64,000 nt of DNA from the NCBI RefSeq assembly GCF_041321145.1, contig NZ_JBGGWA010000009.1:124001-188000 (forward strand), given 5' to 3'. This DNA comes from Paraburkholderia sp041321145. GTDB taxonomy: Bacteria > Pseudomonadota > Gammaproteobacteria > Burkholderiales > Burkholderiaceae. The notes below the pieces were generated by a model, which saw only the letters and a list, made by a program, of their open reading frames with translations, searched no databases and was not told the origin of the DNA. Every line of letters starts with the position of its first letter. Positions within the stretch are counted from its first letter, which is position 1. Shown piece after piece: positions 34,657 to 42,239 of the stretch. The position numbers and the translations under genes are program-made.

Positions 34657-35426
34657 GCGTACGTCTTGCCATCAATCAGCACGTTGCCACGGTGACGCTG
34701 GCGCGGCCGGAAGCGCTCAACGCCGTGGACCTGGCCACCGAAGCCGAACTGCAACGCGTGTGGACCGAACTCGAGCATAACCGCGACGTGCGCGTCGTCG
34801 TCCTGACCGGCGAGGGCGAGCGCGCGTTCTGCGTCGGCGCTGACCTGAAGAATCCCTCAGTGAGCGGCCTCGAATACTGGGCGGCGCCGCGCCCGGGCGG
34901 CTTCGGCGGCATCGCGCTTCGCGAGACGCTGAACGTGCCGGTGATCGCGCGGGTCAACGGTTATGCGCTGGGTGGCGGCTTCGAAATGGTGCTCGGGTGC
35001 GATCTGGTGGTCGCCTGCGACGAGGCGAGCTTCGGGCTGCCCGAGGCGCTCGTCGGGCGCATGCCGCTCGACGGCGGCATGACGCTGCTACAACGCCAGA
35101 TTCCCTATCGCCAGGCGATGGCGATGCTGATGACGGGCCGTCGAATTTCGGCACGCGAGGGACTCGACATGGGCCTCGTCAACGAAGTCGTGCCGCGTGC
35201 CGAACTGGATAACGCCGTCGAGCGCTGGGTGCAGGCACTGCTCGCGTGCGCTCCGCTGTCGCTGCAGGCGATCAAGCAGGTGGTGAGGCGCACGTCCACA
35301 CTCTCGCCGGCGGACGCCCAGGCGTTGCGGCTGCCCGCTGTGGTTGCCGCGCTGCAATCCGAGGACGCGCATGAAGGCGTGCGCGCCTTCCAGGAAAAGC
35401 GCAAACCGGCCTGGAGCGGACGCTGA
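34653..35426 (+). CDS. Enoyl-CoA hydratase/isomerase family (crotonase fold)
   Basis: A 257-aa crotonase-fold protein. The first oxyanion segment (ERAFCVGADLK) and second (NGYALGGGFEMVLGCDLVVA) are intact, and the first catalytic Glu of hydratases is present in GLPEALVG. The second (E164 in rat mitochondrial hydratase, context AMEMVLTG) is replaced by Ala in QAMAMLMTG. So simple hydration is less likely than isomerisation, dehydration of a hydroxyacyl-CoA or another crotonase reaction, as in carnitinyl-CoA-dehydratase-like members. It overlaps both neighbouring genes and acts after the CoA-transferase. Confidence 0.85.
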   Translation: MSVRLAINQHVATVTLARPEALNAVDLATEAELQRVWTELEHNRDVRVVVLTGEGERAFCVGADLKNPSVSGLEYWAAPRPGGFGGIALRETLNVPVIARVNGYALGGGFEMVLGCDLVVACDEASFGLPEALVGRMPLDGGMTLLQRQIPYRQAMAMLMTGRRISAREGLDMGLVNEVVPRAELDNAVERWVQALLACAPLSLQAIKQVVRRTSTLSPADAQALRLPAVVAALQSEDAHEGVRAFQEKRKPAWSGR

Positions 35427-35761
35427 TGGCCTACGTCATCACTTCGCCGTGCATCGACGTCAAAGACGGTGCGTGCGTGCAATGCTGTCCGGTTGACTGT
35501 ATTTACGAGGGTGGCCGCACGCTGTACATCCACCCCGAGGAATGCATCAACTGCGGGGTGTGTGTCTCAGTGTGCCCGACCGAGGCGATCTTTCACGATG
35601 AAGAACTGCCGCAATCGGAGGCGATGTTCGCCGCCGTGAACCGGGATTTCTTCGGGCCGGACGTCAGTGCGCTCGGTTCCCCGGGTGGCGCATGCGACGT
35701 GGGTAAGATAGCCTGCGATCATCCCGTGGTCGCGACCTGGACGGTGCGGCCGATGAACTGA
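35426..35761 (+). CDS. Ferredoxin, 7Fe/FdxA type
   Basis: A 111-aa ferredoxin resembling Azotobacter ferredoxin I and FdxA. It begins MAYVITSPCIDVKDGACVQCCPVDCIYEGG, followed by HPEECINCGVCVSVCPTEAIF, giving a [3Fe-4S]/[4Fe-4S] ligand set, then a Pro/Ala-rich tail. It carries electrons at low potential in the cytoplasm. Its ATG shares one base with the preceding stop codon, so it is dedicated to this operon and likely serves the FAD oxidoreductase. The extra Cys at CVQCC is unusual relative to the CxxCVEVCP pattern. Confidence 0.88.
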   Translation: MAYVITSPCIDVKDGACVQCCPVDCIYEGGRTLYIHPEECINCGVCVSVCPTEAIFHDEELPQSEAMFAAVNRDFFGPDVSALGSPGGACDVGKIACDHPVVATWTVRPMN

Positions 35762-35770
35762 GGCAAGACG

Positions 35771-36685
35771 ATGCACGCGAATGTCCTGAAATATTTTGTC
35801 GAAGTCGCTCGATGCAGTTCGATCCGCAAGGGCGCGCAGAATCTTTATGTCGCGTCGAGCGCGGTCAACCGGCAAATCCTCAAGCTCGAAGCGGAGATGG
35901 GGACAGAGTTGTTCGACCGGCTGCCGAACGGCATCCGGCTGAACGCGGCTGGCGAGCGCATGCTGCAGCACATTCGCGCGACGCTGAACGACTTCCACTT
36001 GATGCGCAGCGAACTGGATGACCTGAAGGGGGAGCGCAAGGGGCATGTGACGGTGACGGCAATGGATTCGCTTTTCGTCGATTTTCTGCCGTCGACCGTC
36101 GAGGAATTTTCAGACGCCTATCCGGCTGTCACCTATTCGATCGCAGCGGTGCCCCCGCACGAAGTACCCATGCGGCTTGTCAGTGGTGAGTACGACGTCG
36201 GTATCTCGTACATCACGAAGCTGCCAGCCGGTCTCGATGTCGTGACCGAGGTCGCGCTGCCGCCGGGCGTCATCATGGCATCGTCGCATCCATTGGCGAA
36301 GATGGACCGCATCAGCTTCGACGAATGCCGCAATCACGCGTTTCTGCGGCTGGAGGGACGATCGCCGATCCAGGGCGTCGTCACGGCCGACTTTCCCGAG
36401 TACTGCGAGTCGTTGCGGCCGAGCGTCACCTGCAACTCGACAACGCTGCTCAAGCGGCTGATTGCGTCTGGCCGGGGCATTTCCTTTTTCTCCAAATTGG
36501 CTTTCCTTGACGAATTGGCGCGTGGCGAAGTGGTGTGGAGACCGCTCGACGACGTGAACGTGAATGCGCTCACCGTCGGTGTCATCGCACCTAATCAGCG
36601 CGTGCTGCCCCATGTTACGGTGGAGTTCATCGAACGTATTGTGCGACGCCTGAAGCATGTCGAACTGGCGCTTCGCGACGCCTGA
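35771..36685 (+). CDS. LysR-family transcription regulator
   Basis: A 304-aa LysR regulator. The N-terminal winged HTH (about 3-62) reads VLKYFVEVARCSSIRKGAQNLYVASSAVNRQILKLEAEMGTELFDR, with the rest a two-lobed effector domain. It starts 9 bases after the ferredoxin stop, inside the operon it probably controls. That is unlike most LysR genes, which are divergent. The dyad near the -35 of the first gene (29221-29248) is the likely target. The inducer may be the transported acid or its CoA ester. Confidence 0.88.
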   Translation: MHANVLKYFVEVARCSSIRKGAQNLYVASSAVNRQILKLEAEMGTELFDRLPNGIRLNAAGERMLQHIRATLNDFHLMRSELDDLKGERKGHVTVTAMDSLFVDFLPSTVEEFSDAYPAVTYSIAAVPPHEVPMRLVSGEYDVGISYITKLPAGLDVVTEVALPPGVIMASSHPLAKMDRISFDECRNHAFLRLEGRSPIQGVVTADFPEYCESLRPSVTCNSTTLLKRLIASGRGISFFSKLAFLDELARGEVVWRPLDDVNVNALTVGVIAPNQRVLPHVTVEFIERIVRRLKHVELALRDA

Positions 36686-36874
36686 TTTCCTTGATGCCGC
36701 CGATCGCACTTTGACGTGGGCACGGTGAGGTCGCATTCGGTAGCGTCTGCACGACTTCGCCGCGGACACATTCTAGTAATCCTAAATGATCGACCGCATT
36801 GCGGCAGCCCGCTATTGGCCGCCTGTCCGTATCCGCATCGCGGTTGATCGTCCTCTAACTATCCGGAACACAAC

Positions 36875-38320
36875 ATGGTCACATCAGGCTATACCGATAC
36901 CCGACTTCTGATTAACGGCGAGTGGTGCGACGCCGCCGGCGGCAAAACCCTCGACGTCATCAATCCGGCCACCGGCCGGGCCATCGGCAAGGTGGCCCAT
37001 GCCGGCATTGCCGACCTGGACCGGGCGCTGGCCGCCGCGCAAAGCGGCTTCGAAGCCTGGCGCAAGATCCCGGCCAACGAACGCGCGAGCACCATGCGCA
37101 AAGCCGCCGCACTGGTACGCGAGCGCGCCTCCGACATCGGCCGCCTGATGACCCAGGAACAGGGCAAGCCGTTCGCCGAAGCACGGGGCGAAGTGCTGGC
37201 CGCGGCCGACATCATCGAATGGTTTGCCGATGAAGGCCGCCGCGTCTATGGCCGCATCGTGCCGTCGCGCAACCTGGCGGCGCAGCAACTGGTTCTGAAG
37301 GAGCCGATCGGCCCGGTGGCGGCATTCACGCCGTGGAATTTCCCGGTCAACCAGGTCGTGCGCAAGCTGAGCGCGGCGCTCGCGAGCGGCTGCTCGTTCC
37401 TCGTCAAGGCGCCGGAGGAAACCCCGGCGTCGCCGGCCGCGCTGCTGCAGGCGTTCGTGGAAGCCGGCGTGCCGGCGGGCACGGTCGGCCTCGTGTTCGG
37501 CGATCCGGCGGAGATTTCCAGCTACCTGATTCCGCATCCGGTGATCCGCAAGGTCACGTTCACCGGCTCGACGCCGGTCGGCAAGCAGCTGGCGGCACTC
37601 GCCGGCGCGCACATGAAGCGCGCGACGATGGAATTGGGCGGTCATGCGCCGGTCATCGTGGCCGAGGATGCCGACGTGGCGCTGGCGGTTAAAGCGGCCG
37701 GTGGCGCGAAGTTCCGCAATGCCGGCCAGGTCTGCATTTCGCCGACGCGCTTTCTGGTGCACAACAGCATTCGCGAGGAATTCGCTGCCGCGCTGGTCAA
37801 GCACGCCGAGAGCCTGAAGCTTGGCGATGGTCTCGCGGAAGGCACCACCCTGGGGCCGCTCGCCAACGCGCGCCGTCTCACCGCGATGAGCAAAGTGCTC
37901 GACGACGCGCGCAAGACCGGCGCCAAGGTCGAGACGGGCGGCGAACGCGTGGGCTCGGAAGGCAACTTCTTCGCGCCCACCGTGCTGACCAACGTGTCGC
38001 TCGAATCAGACGTGTTCAACAACGAGCCGTTCGGCCCGATCGCGGCGATCCGCGGTTTCGACAAGCTCGAAGAAGCGATCGCTGAAGCGAATCGCCTGCC
38101 GTATGGTCTCGCGGGTTATGCGTTCACGAAGTCGTTCCGCAACGTGCATCTGCTGTCGCAACAGATGGAAGTCGGCATGCTGTGGATCAACCAGCCTGCC
38201 ACGCCTTCGCCGGAAATGCCGTTTGGCGGCGTGAAGGATTCGGGCTACGGTTCGGAAGGGGGGCCGGAAGCGATGGATGGCTATCTGGTCACGAAGGCGG
38301 TTTCGGTGATGGCGGTGTAG
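36875..38320 (+). CDS. gabD: NAD(P)-dependent succinate-semialdehyde dehydrogenase-like ALDH
   Basis: A 481-aa aldehyde dehydrogenase of the GabD group, oxidising succinate semialdehyde or a similar aldehyde acid to the acid. Conserved parts are FTPWNFPVNQ (N155), the cofactor loop VTFTGSTPVGKQL, general base E253 in MELGGHAP, nucleophile C287 in AGQVCISP, and NNEPFGPI. It starts 189 bases after the LysR gene with its own leader, so it is probably a separate unit. Relatives include alpha-ketoglutarate-semialdehyde dehydrogenases, so the exact substrate is uncertain. Confidence 0.85.
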   Translation: MVTSGYTDTRLLINGEWCDAAGGKTLDVINPATGRAIGKVAHAGIADLDRALAAAQSGFEAWRKIPANERASTMRKAAALVRERASDIGRLMTQEQGKPFAEARGEVLAAADIIEWFADEGRRVYGRIVPSRNLAAQQLVLKEPIGPVAAFTPWNFPVNQVVRKLSAALASGCSFLVKAPEETPASPAALLQAFVEAGVPAGTVGLVFGDPAEISSYLIPHPVIRKVTFTGSTPVGKQLAALAGAHMKRATMELGGHAPVIVAEDADVALAVKAAGGAKFRNAGQVCISPTRFLVHNSIREEFAAALVKHAESLKLGDGLAEGTTLGPLANARRLTAMSKVLDDARKTGAKVETGGERVGSEGNFFAPTVLTNVSLESDVFNNEPFGPIAAIRGFDKLEEAIAEANRLPYGLAGYAFTKSFRNVHLLSQQMEVGMLWINQPATPSPEMPFGGVKDSGYGSEGGPEAMDGYLVTKAVSVMAV

Positions 38321-38430
38321 CCGCGCAGCCAGCCGGCATCGCGACGGCCGAAGAGGGTGCATTCGAGGTGACTCCCTCGCCGCCTTTTCGGTCAGTTCAG
38401 GCCAGTTGGAGGGATGGGCTGACTATATTG

Positions 38431-38468
38431 CACAAAGCCCCGCTGCGTAAGGCTAGTGGGGCCTTGTG
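38431..38468 (+). terminator. Probable terminator of the dehydrogenase gene
   Basis: CACAA-GCCCC pairs with GGGGC-TTGTG across one mismatch, loop of 16 bases, about 110 bases after the stop. No T-run. Confidence 0.4.
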
Positions 38469-38498
38469 AGATGTTGTGACGTGGTACGAGACTGATAT

Positions 38499-38573
38499 TG
38501 GTCCCCCCGACAGGAATCGAACCTGTATCTAGCGCTTAGGAGGCACTTGTTCTATCCATTGAACTACGGGGAG
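38499..38573 (-). tRNA. tRNA-Arg (anticodon CCT)
   Basis: Read on the minus strand the sequence folds as a full cloverleaf: acceptor CTCCCCG/CGGGGGG with discriminator A and encoded CCA, D-stem GTTC/GAAC, anticodon stem AGTGC/GCGCT with loop CTCCTAA (anticodon CCT, for AGG codons), and T-arm ACAGG-TTCGATT-CCTGT. Length is 75 nt with CCA. It lies downstream of the rubredoxin gene on the same strand. No attachment-site duplication or integrase was seen beside it. Confidence 0.95.
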
Positions 38574-38718
38574 AGGACCGAACCAAAATGATCGCTGCAT
38601 TCCTGCCGACGAACAACCCCAGGCAGAATCGGGCGAGTCCAAATTCGCCGGCGAGCGCAGAGTATATCAAACCCGCCCAGCCGCGAGGAGGGCTGCGAAG
38701 CCCGTCCCACAAAGCAAA

Positions 38719-38747
38719 CGGCCCAGCGGATATTACCCGCTGGGCCG
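38719..38747 (-). terminator. Terminator of the rubredoxin gene
   Basis: An 11-bp perfect stem CGGCCCAGCGG/CCGCTGGGCCG followed on the minus strand by TTTGCTTT, 57 bases after the rubredoxin stop. Confidence 0.75.
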
Positions 38748-38803
38748 CGCGAACCACCCGGTGCGCTACCTGAAGCGGCGCACCCCGGCTCAATCGAGCT
38801 GAC

Positions 38804-38995
38804 TCAGAATTCCACCACCGCAAACTCCGCTTTGCCGACATCGCACAGCGGGCAGCGCCAGTCGTCCGGAATCGCGGCGAAGCGCGTGCCCGGGGCGATA
38901 CCGTCTTCGGGAAGGCCTTCTTCTTCGTTGTAGATCCAGCCGCAAATCAGGCAGACCCAGCTCTTATATTCAATCACTTCAATGACTTCGCTCAC
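38804..38995 (-). CDS. Rubredoxin
   Basis: A 63-aa rubredoxin, a small cytoplasmic electron carrier with one iron bound by four cysteines. The ligands are C15 and C18 in VCLICGW and C48 and C51 in CPLCDVGK, with the conserved DGIAPGTRFAAIPDDW between. The first 10 residues (MSEVIEVIEY) are a short extension before the conserved YKSWVC. It is probably monocistronic, and the tRNA-Arg follows on the same strand. Partners such as an alkane hydroxylase or rubredoxin reductase are not in the window. Confidence 0.95.
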   Translation of the reverse strand: MSEVIEVIEYKSWVCLICGWIYNEEEGLPEDGIAPGTRFAAIPDDWRCPLCDVGKAEFAVVEF

Positions 38996-39164
38996 GACGT
39001 ACTCTTCTTTGGTTCAATGCATTGATCCGCCAAGTCTGCCCCTTTTTTGGGCACGGCGGCGACCCGCAATATTACCGGAATTTGTCAAATGGACCGCTAA
39101 TTACCCATGCGGCGTCGCACGTAAAGTGCCTGAGACGTGTCCGGACCCGCGTGACGGTCCCAGC

Positions 39165-39181
39165 CATACACACCGTGTATG
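39165..39181. promoter_or_regulatory. Palindromic operator candidate
   Basis: CATACAC-ACC-GTGTATG is a perfect 7-bp inverted repeat with a 3-base centre, in the 326-base gap between the divergent rubredoxin and DUF4399 genes. It is 140 bases before the DUF4399 start. Its symmetry and AT/GC balance suit a dimeric repressor. No other feature was seen in this gap. Confidence 0.4.
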
Positions 39182-39321
39182 CTCTGATCCGCAGCTCATC
39201 TTTGGACTGGTGCGCCGGGCGCCTGGCATGGGTTGCGACGATCCGCCTCATGAGACTGGGGCCGCGATCGCCGCTTGCATCGCCCGCGCATGACTCTCGT
39301 TTCCTAACAAGGAGAAAAACG

Positions 39322-39723
39322 ATGTTTAAAAACAAATGGTTGGCCGGTACGGTCCTGGCCGGGTTGGTTGCCGTATCGGGCGCGGCGCAGGCCGCCAGCG
39401 TGTCGTTCGTGCAACCGGCGGACGGCGCAACCGTCAGCGATCCCGTGCACGTGGTGTTCGGCGTCGACGGGATGAAGATCGCGCCGGCGGGCACGATGAC
39501 AGAAGGCACAGGCCATCATCATCTGCTGATCGACGGCAAGCCGCTTGCGAAGGGCGAAGTCATTCCCGCCAGCGACAAATCGCTCCACTTCGGCAAGGGA
39601 CAGACCGAAACCGATCTGACGCTGCCGCCGGGCGACCATACGCTGACACTGCAATTCGGCGACGGCGCGCATCGTTCGTATGGTCCGGAGATGAGCAAGA
39701 CCATCACGGTGCATGTGAAGTAA
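39322..39723 (+). CDS. DUF4399 periplasmic protein
   Basis: A 133-aa exported protein. Signal peptide 1-24 (cleavage AQA|ASVSF). The mature part is the DUF4399 fold: VSFVQPADGATVSDPVHVVFGVDGM, EGTGHHHLLIDGKPL and LPPGDHTLTLQFGDGAH. The HHH and DH histidines are family-conserved and could bind a metal; the function of the family is unknown. AAGGAG precedes the ATG at 39322. The frame is open upstream, but the signal peptide fixes the start. Confidence 0.85.
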   Translation: MFKNKWLAGTVLAGLVAVSGAAQAASVSFVQPADGATVSDPVHVVFGVDGMKIAPAGTMTEGTGHHHLLIDGKPLAKGEVIPASDKSLHFGKGQTETDLTLPPGDHTLTLQFGDGAHRSYGPEMSKTITVHVK

Positions 39724-39896
39724 CCTGCACACCCACGAGGGCCGGGCCTGTGCAAGCACCGCCCGGCCGCGTTTTCCCGCTCGGAATCCGTTTTGCAAGC
39801 CGGCCATTCGGCCTATCTCTTCCGGCATACAGGCACCCGCCCGCGCGCCCGGTACAATGAGCAGTTCCGACTCATCGCTGTCTTCTCCAATTCTCC

Positions 39897-41819
39897 ATGT
39901 CGCTTTACACCATTACCGGGGCCCAACTGGCGTTCGGTCACGTCGCGTTGCTCGATCACGCGGATTTCTCTCTCGAAGCGGGCGAGCGCGTTGGGCTGAT
40001 CGGCCGCAACGGCGCGGGCAAGTCGTCGCTGCTGAAGATCGTCGCGGATCTGACCAAGCCTGACGACGGTCTCGTCACGCGTCAGCAGGGTCTGACTTCG
40101 GTCTACGTGCCGCAGGAGCCGGAGTTCGATACGGACGACACCGTGTTCGATGCGGTCGCCGCCGGCCTGACTCACGCCCGCGCGCTGCTGGACGAATACG
40201 ACGTGGTCGCCAATCAGCTTGCCGACGAGCCGGAAGGCGCGGAGCACGACGCGCTGATGTCGCGTATGAACACGCTGCAATCGGCGCTCGATCATTCAGA
40301 CGCCTGGAACTGGAGCACGCGCGTGGCCACCACGCTGCAGCAGATCGGTCTGAATGGCGAGGCGCGGGTGGGTTCGCTGTCCGGCGGCATGCAAAAGCGC
40401 GTCGCGCTGGCGCGCGCGCTGGTCGTGCAGCCTGACGTGCTGCTGCTCGACGAACCGACCAACCACCTGGACTTCGACGGCATTCGCTGGCTCGAGGAAC
40501 TGCTGGTGTCGCTGCGCGCCGGTTTGCTCTTCATCACCCACGACCGCGCGTTTCTCGACCGTGTCGCCACGCGCATCGTCGAACTGGATCGCGGGCGTCT
40601 GCTGTCGTATCCGGGCAATTTCAGCGCCTACCAGACCAGAAAGGCGCAGCAGCTTGAAGTCGAGCAAGTGGAAGCGGCCAAGTTCGACAAGCTGCTCGCG
40701 CAGGAAGAAGTGTGGATTCGCAAGGGCGTGGAAGCGCGCCGTACGCGTAGCGTCGGCCGGATCGCGCGGCTCGTGCAGATGCGCAATGAGCGCGCCGAGC
40801 GCCGCAATGTGCTGGGCAACGTGAAGCTCGACGTGGGCCAAGGTGAAAAGTCCGGCAAGATCGTTGCCGAACTGACCGACGTCACCAAGCGCTACGGTTC
40901 GCGTACGGTGGTCGACAACTTCACGGCCACGGTAATGCGCGGCGACAAGATCGGCTTCGTCGGTCCGAACGGTGCGGGCAAGACCACGCTGCTAAAGATG
41001 ATCCTCGGCGAATTGCCGCCGGACGAAGGCACAGTGCGTGTCGGCACCAATCCGCAGGTCGCGTACTTCGACCAGATGCGCGCGCAATTGGACCTGGACA
41101 AGAGCCTTGCCGACACGATCAGCCCAGGCAGCGAGTGGGTCGAAGTCAATGGCCAGAAAAAGCACGTGATGAGCTATCTCGGCGACTTCCTGTTCGCGCC
41201 GGAGCGCGCGCGTTCGCCGGTCAAGTCGCTGTCGGGCGGCGAGCGGAATCGCCTCTTGCTGGCGCGTCTGTTCGCGCGGCCTGCCAACGTGCTGGTGCTC
41301 GACGAGCCGACCAACGACCTCGACATCCCAACGCTCGAACTGCTCGAGGAACTGCTCACCGAATACGACGGCACCGTGCTGCTGGTCAGCCACGATCGCG
41401 CGTTTCTGGACAACGTCGCGACCTCGGTGATCGCATCGGAAGGCGCGGGCAAGTGGCGCGAGTATGTCGGCGGCTTTACCGACTGGCAGATCCAACGCGA
41501 CCGCTCGCAGCAGATGGCGCAGGATGTGCAGAAAGAAGCGGCCAAAGAAACGGCGTCGAAGGACAGCGGCGCAGGCCGCAACACGCAGCGCGCCGCCAAA
41601 CTGTCGTTCAAGGATCAACGCGAGCTCGAGGCTTTGCCGGCGAAGATTGCCGCGCTCGAAACCGAGCAGAAAACCATCGGTGCTCAACTCGAAGACGGCT
41701 CGGTCTTCGCGAAAGACCCGCAGGAAGGCACGCGTCTGACCGCGCGTTACGCTGCGATCGACGAGGAACTGCTGATCGCGCTGGAACGTTGGGACGAACT
41801 GGAAAACAAGCGCAAGTGA
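39897..41819 (+). CDS. uup: ABC-F ATPase, Uup-like
   Basis: A 640-aa soluble ABC-F protein with two ABC domains. Walker A is GRNGAGKSS and GPNGAGKTT, signatures LSGGMQKR and LSGGERNR, and the two Walker B motifs end DEPTNHLD and DEPTNDLD. The C-terminus is a charged coiled coil (about 560-640), as in E. coli Uup, which acts at the ribosome and affects transposon excision. There is no membrane domain. A -10-like TACAAT lies at 39852-39857, but no clear ribosome site precedes the ATG. Confidence 0.92.
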   Translation: MSLYTITGAQLAFGHVALLDHADFSLEAGERVGLIGRNGAGKSSLLKIVADLTKPDDGLVTRQQGLTSVYVPQEPEFDTDDTVFDAVAAGLTHARALLDEYDVVANQLADEPEGAEHDALMSRMNTLQSALDHSDAWNWSTRVATTLQQIGLNGEARVGSLSGGMQKRVALARALVVQPDVLLLDEPTNHLDFDGIRWLEELLVSLRAGLLFITHDRAFLDRVATRIVELDRGRLLSYPGNFSAYQTRKAQQLEVEQVEAAKFDKLLAQEEVWIRKGVEARRTRSVGRIARLVQMRNERAERRNVLGNVKLDVGQGEKSGKIVAELTDVTKRYGSRTVVDNFTATVMRGDKIGFVGPNGAGKTTLLKMILGELPPDEGTVRVGTNPQVAYFDQMRAQLDLDKSLADTISPGSEWVEVNGQKKHVMSYLGDFLFAPERARSPVKSLSGGERNRLLLARLFARPANVLVLDEPTNDLDIPTLELLEELLTEYDGTVLLVSHDRAFLDNVATSVIASEGAGKWREYVGGFTDWQIQRDRSQQMAQDVQKEAAKETASKDSGAGRNTQRAAKLSFKDQRELEALPAKIAALETEQKTIGAQLEDGSVFAKDPQEGTRLTARYAAIDEELLIALERWDELENKRK

Positions 41820-42239
41820 CATGCGGGGGCGGCGCGATCCGAAGTTGCGCCGATGTCACGTCGAGGTCGGAGGCCGGGGCTGCACCGCGGTCTCATCCCG
41901 GTCTCATATCAGGCCGCATCCGAGCACTGCCCCTTATCCAAACGGCCAATCCCGCACGCCGTGAATTGCCGCCTGTATCGAAATCAGTAAAATACCCCGC
42001 GAACAGGCTTCCCTTGGCGTTCGCACCGGCGTTGTCGTTACACCGGTCTGTAGAACCGGCAACGATCCGCCGTCGAGCGCGCCAACGGGAAGCCAGGCGG
42101 CAAAACAGCTTGCCCGCATCGCGGGCACTCCACCTAACCCCGTTGTTTCGTTTCGCTTTTTTTGAAAACTCAACGCATTGTCCACGGACCTGTCCACAGG
42201 ACCTGTGGACAACGATGAACCGACGCACCCGAGTCAACC
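41820..42239. other. uup-parE intergenic region
   Basis: About 420 bases without a supported gene; readings here are Arg/Pro/Ala-rich. The 3' end carries the parE leader, with a notable dyad listed separately. No terminator with a T-run was found after uup. Confidence 0.5.
42178..42212. promoter_or_regulatory. TTGTCCAC dyad upstream of parE (DnaA-box-like)
   Basis: TTGTCCAC (42178-42185) and its inverse GTGGACAA (42205-42212) flank a central TGTCCACAGG. TTGTCCACA differs from the DnaA box TTATCCACA by one base, and the word occurs three times in 35 bases. The site lies 28 bases before the parE ATG, so it could be a control site for topoisomerase IV expression. Confidence 0.45.

Noticed and set aside
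38536..38841. Minus-strand open frame of 101 codons ending RSSMDRTSAS.
   Set aside because: It overlaps the tRNA-Arg region; this kind of peptide is a known mis-call at tRNA genes.
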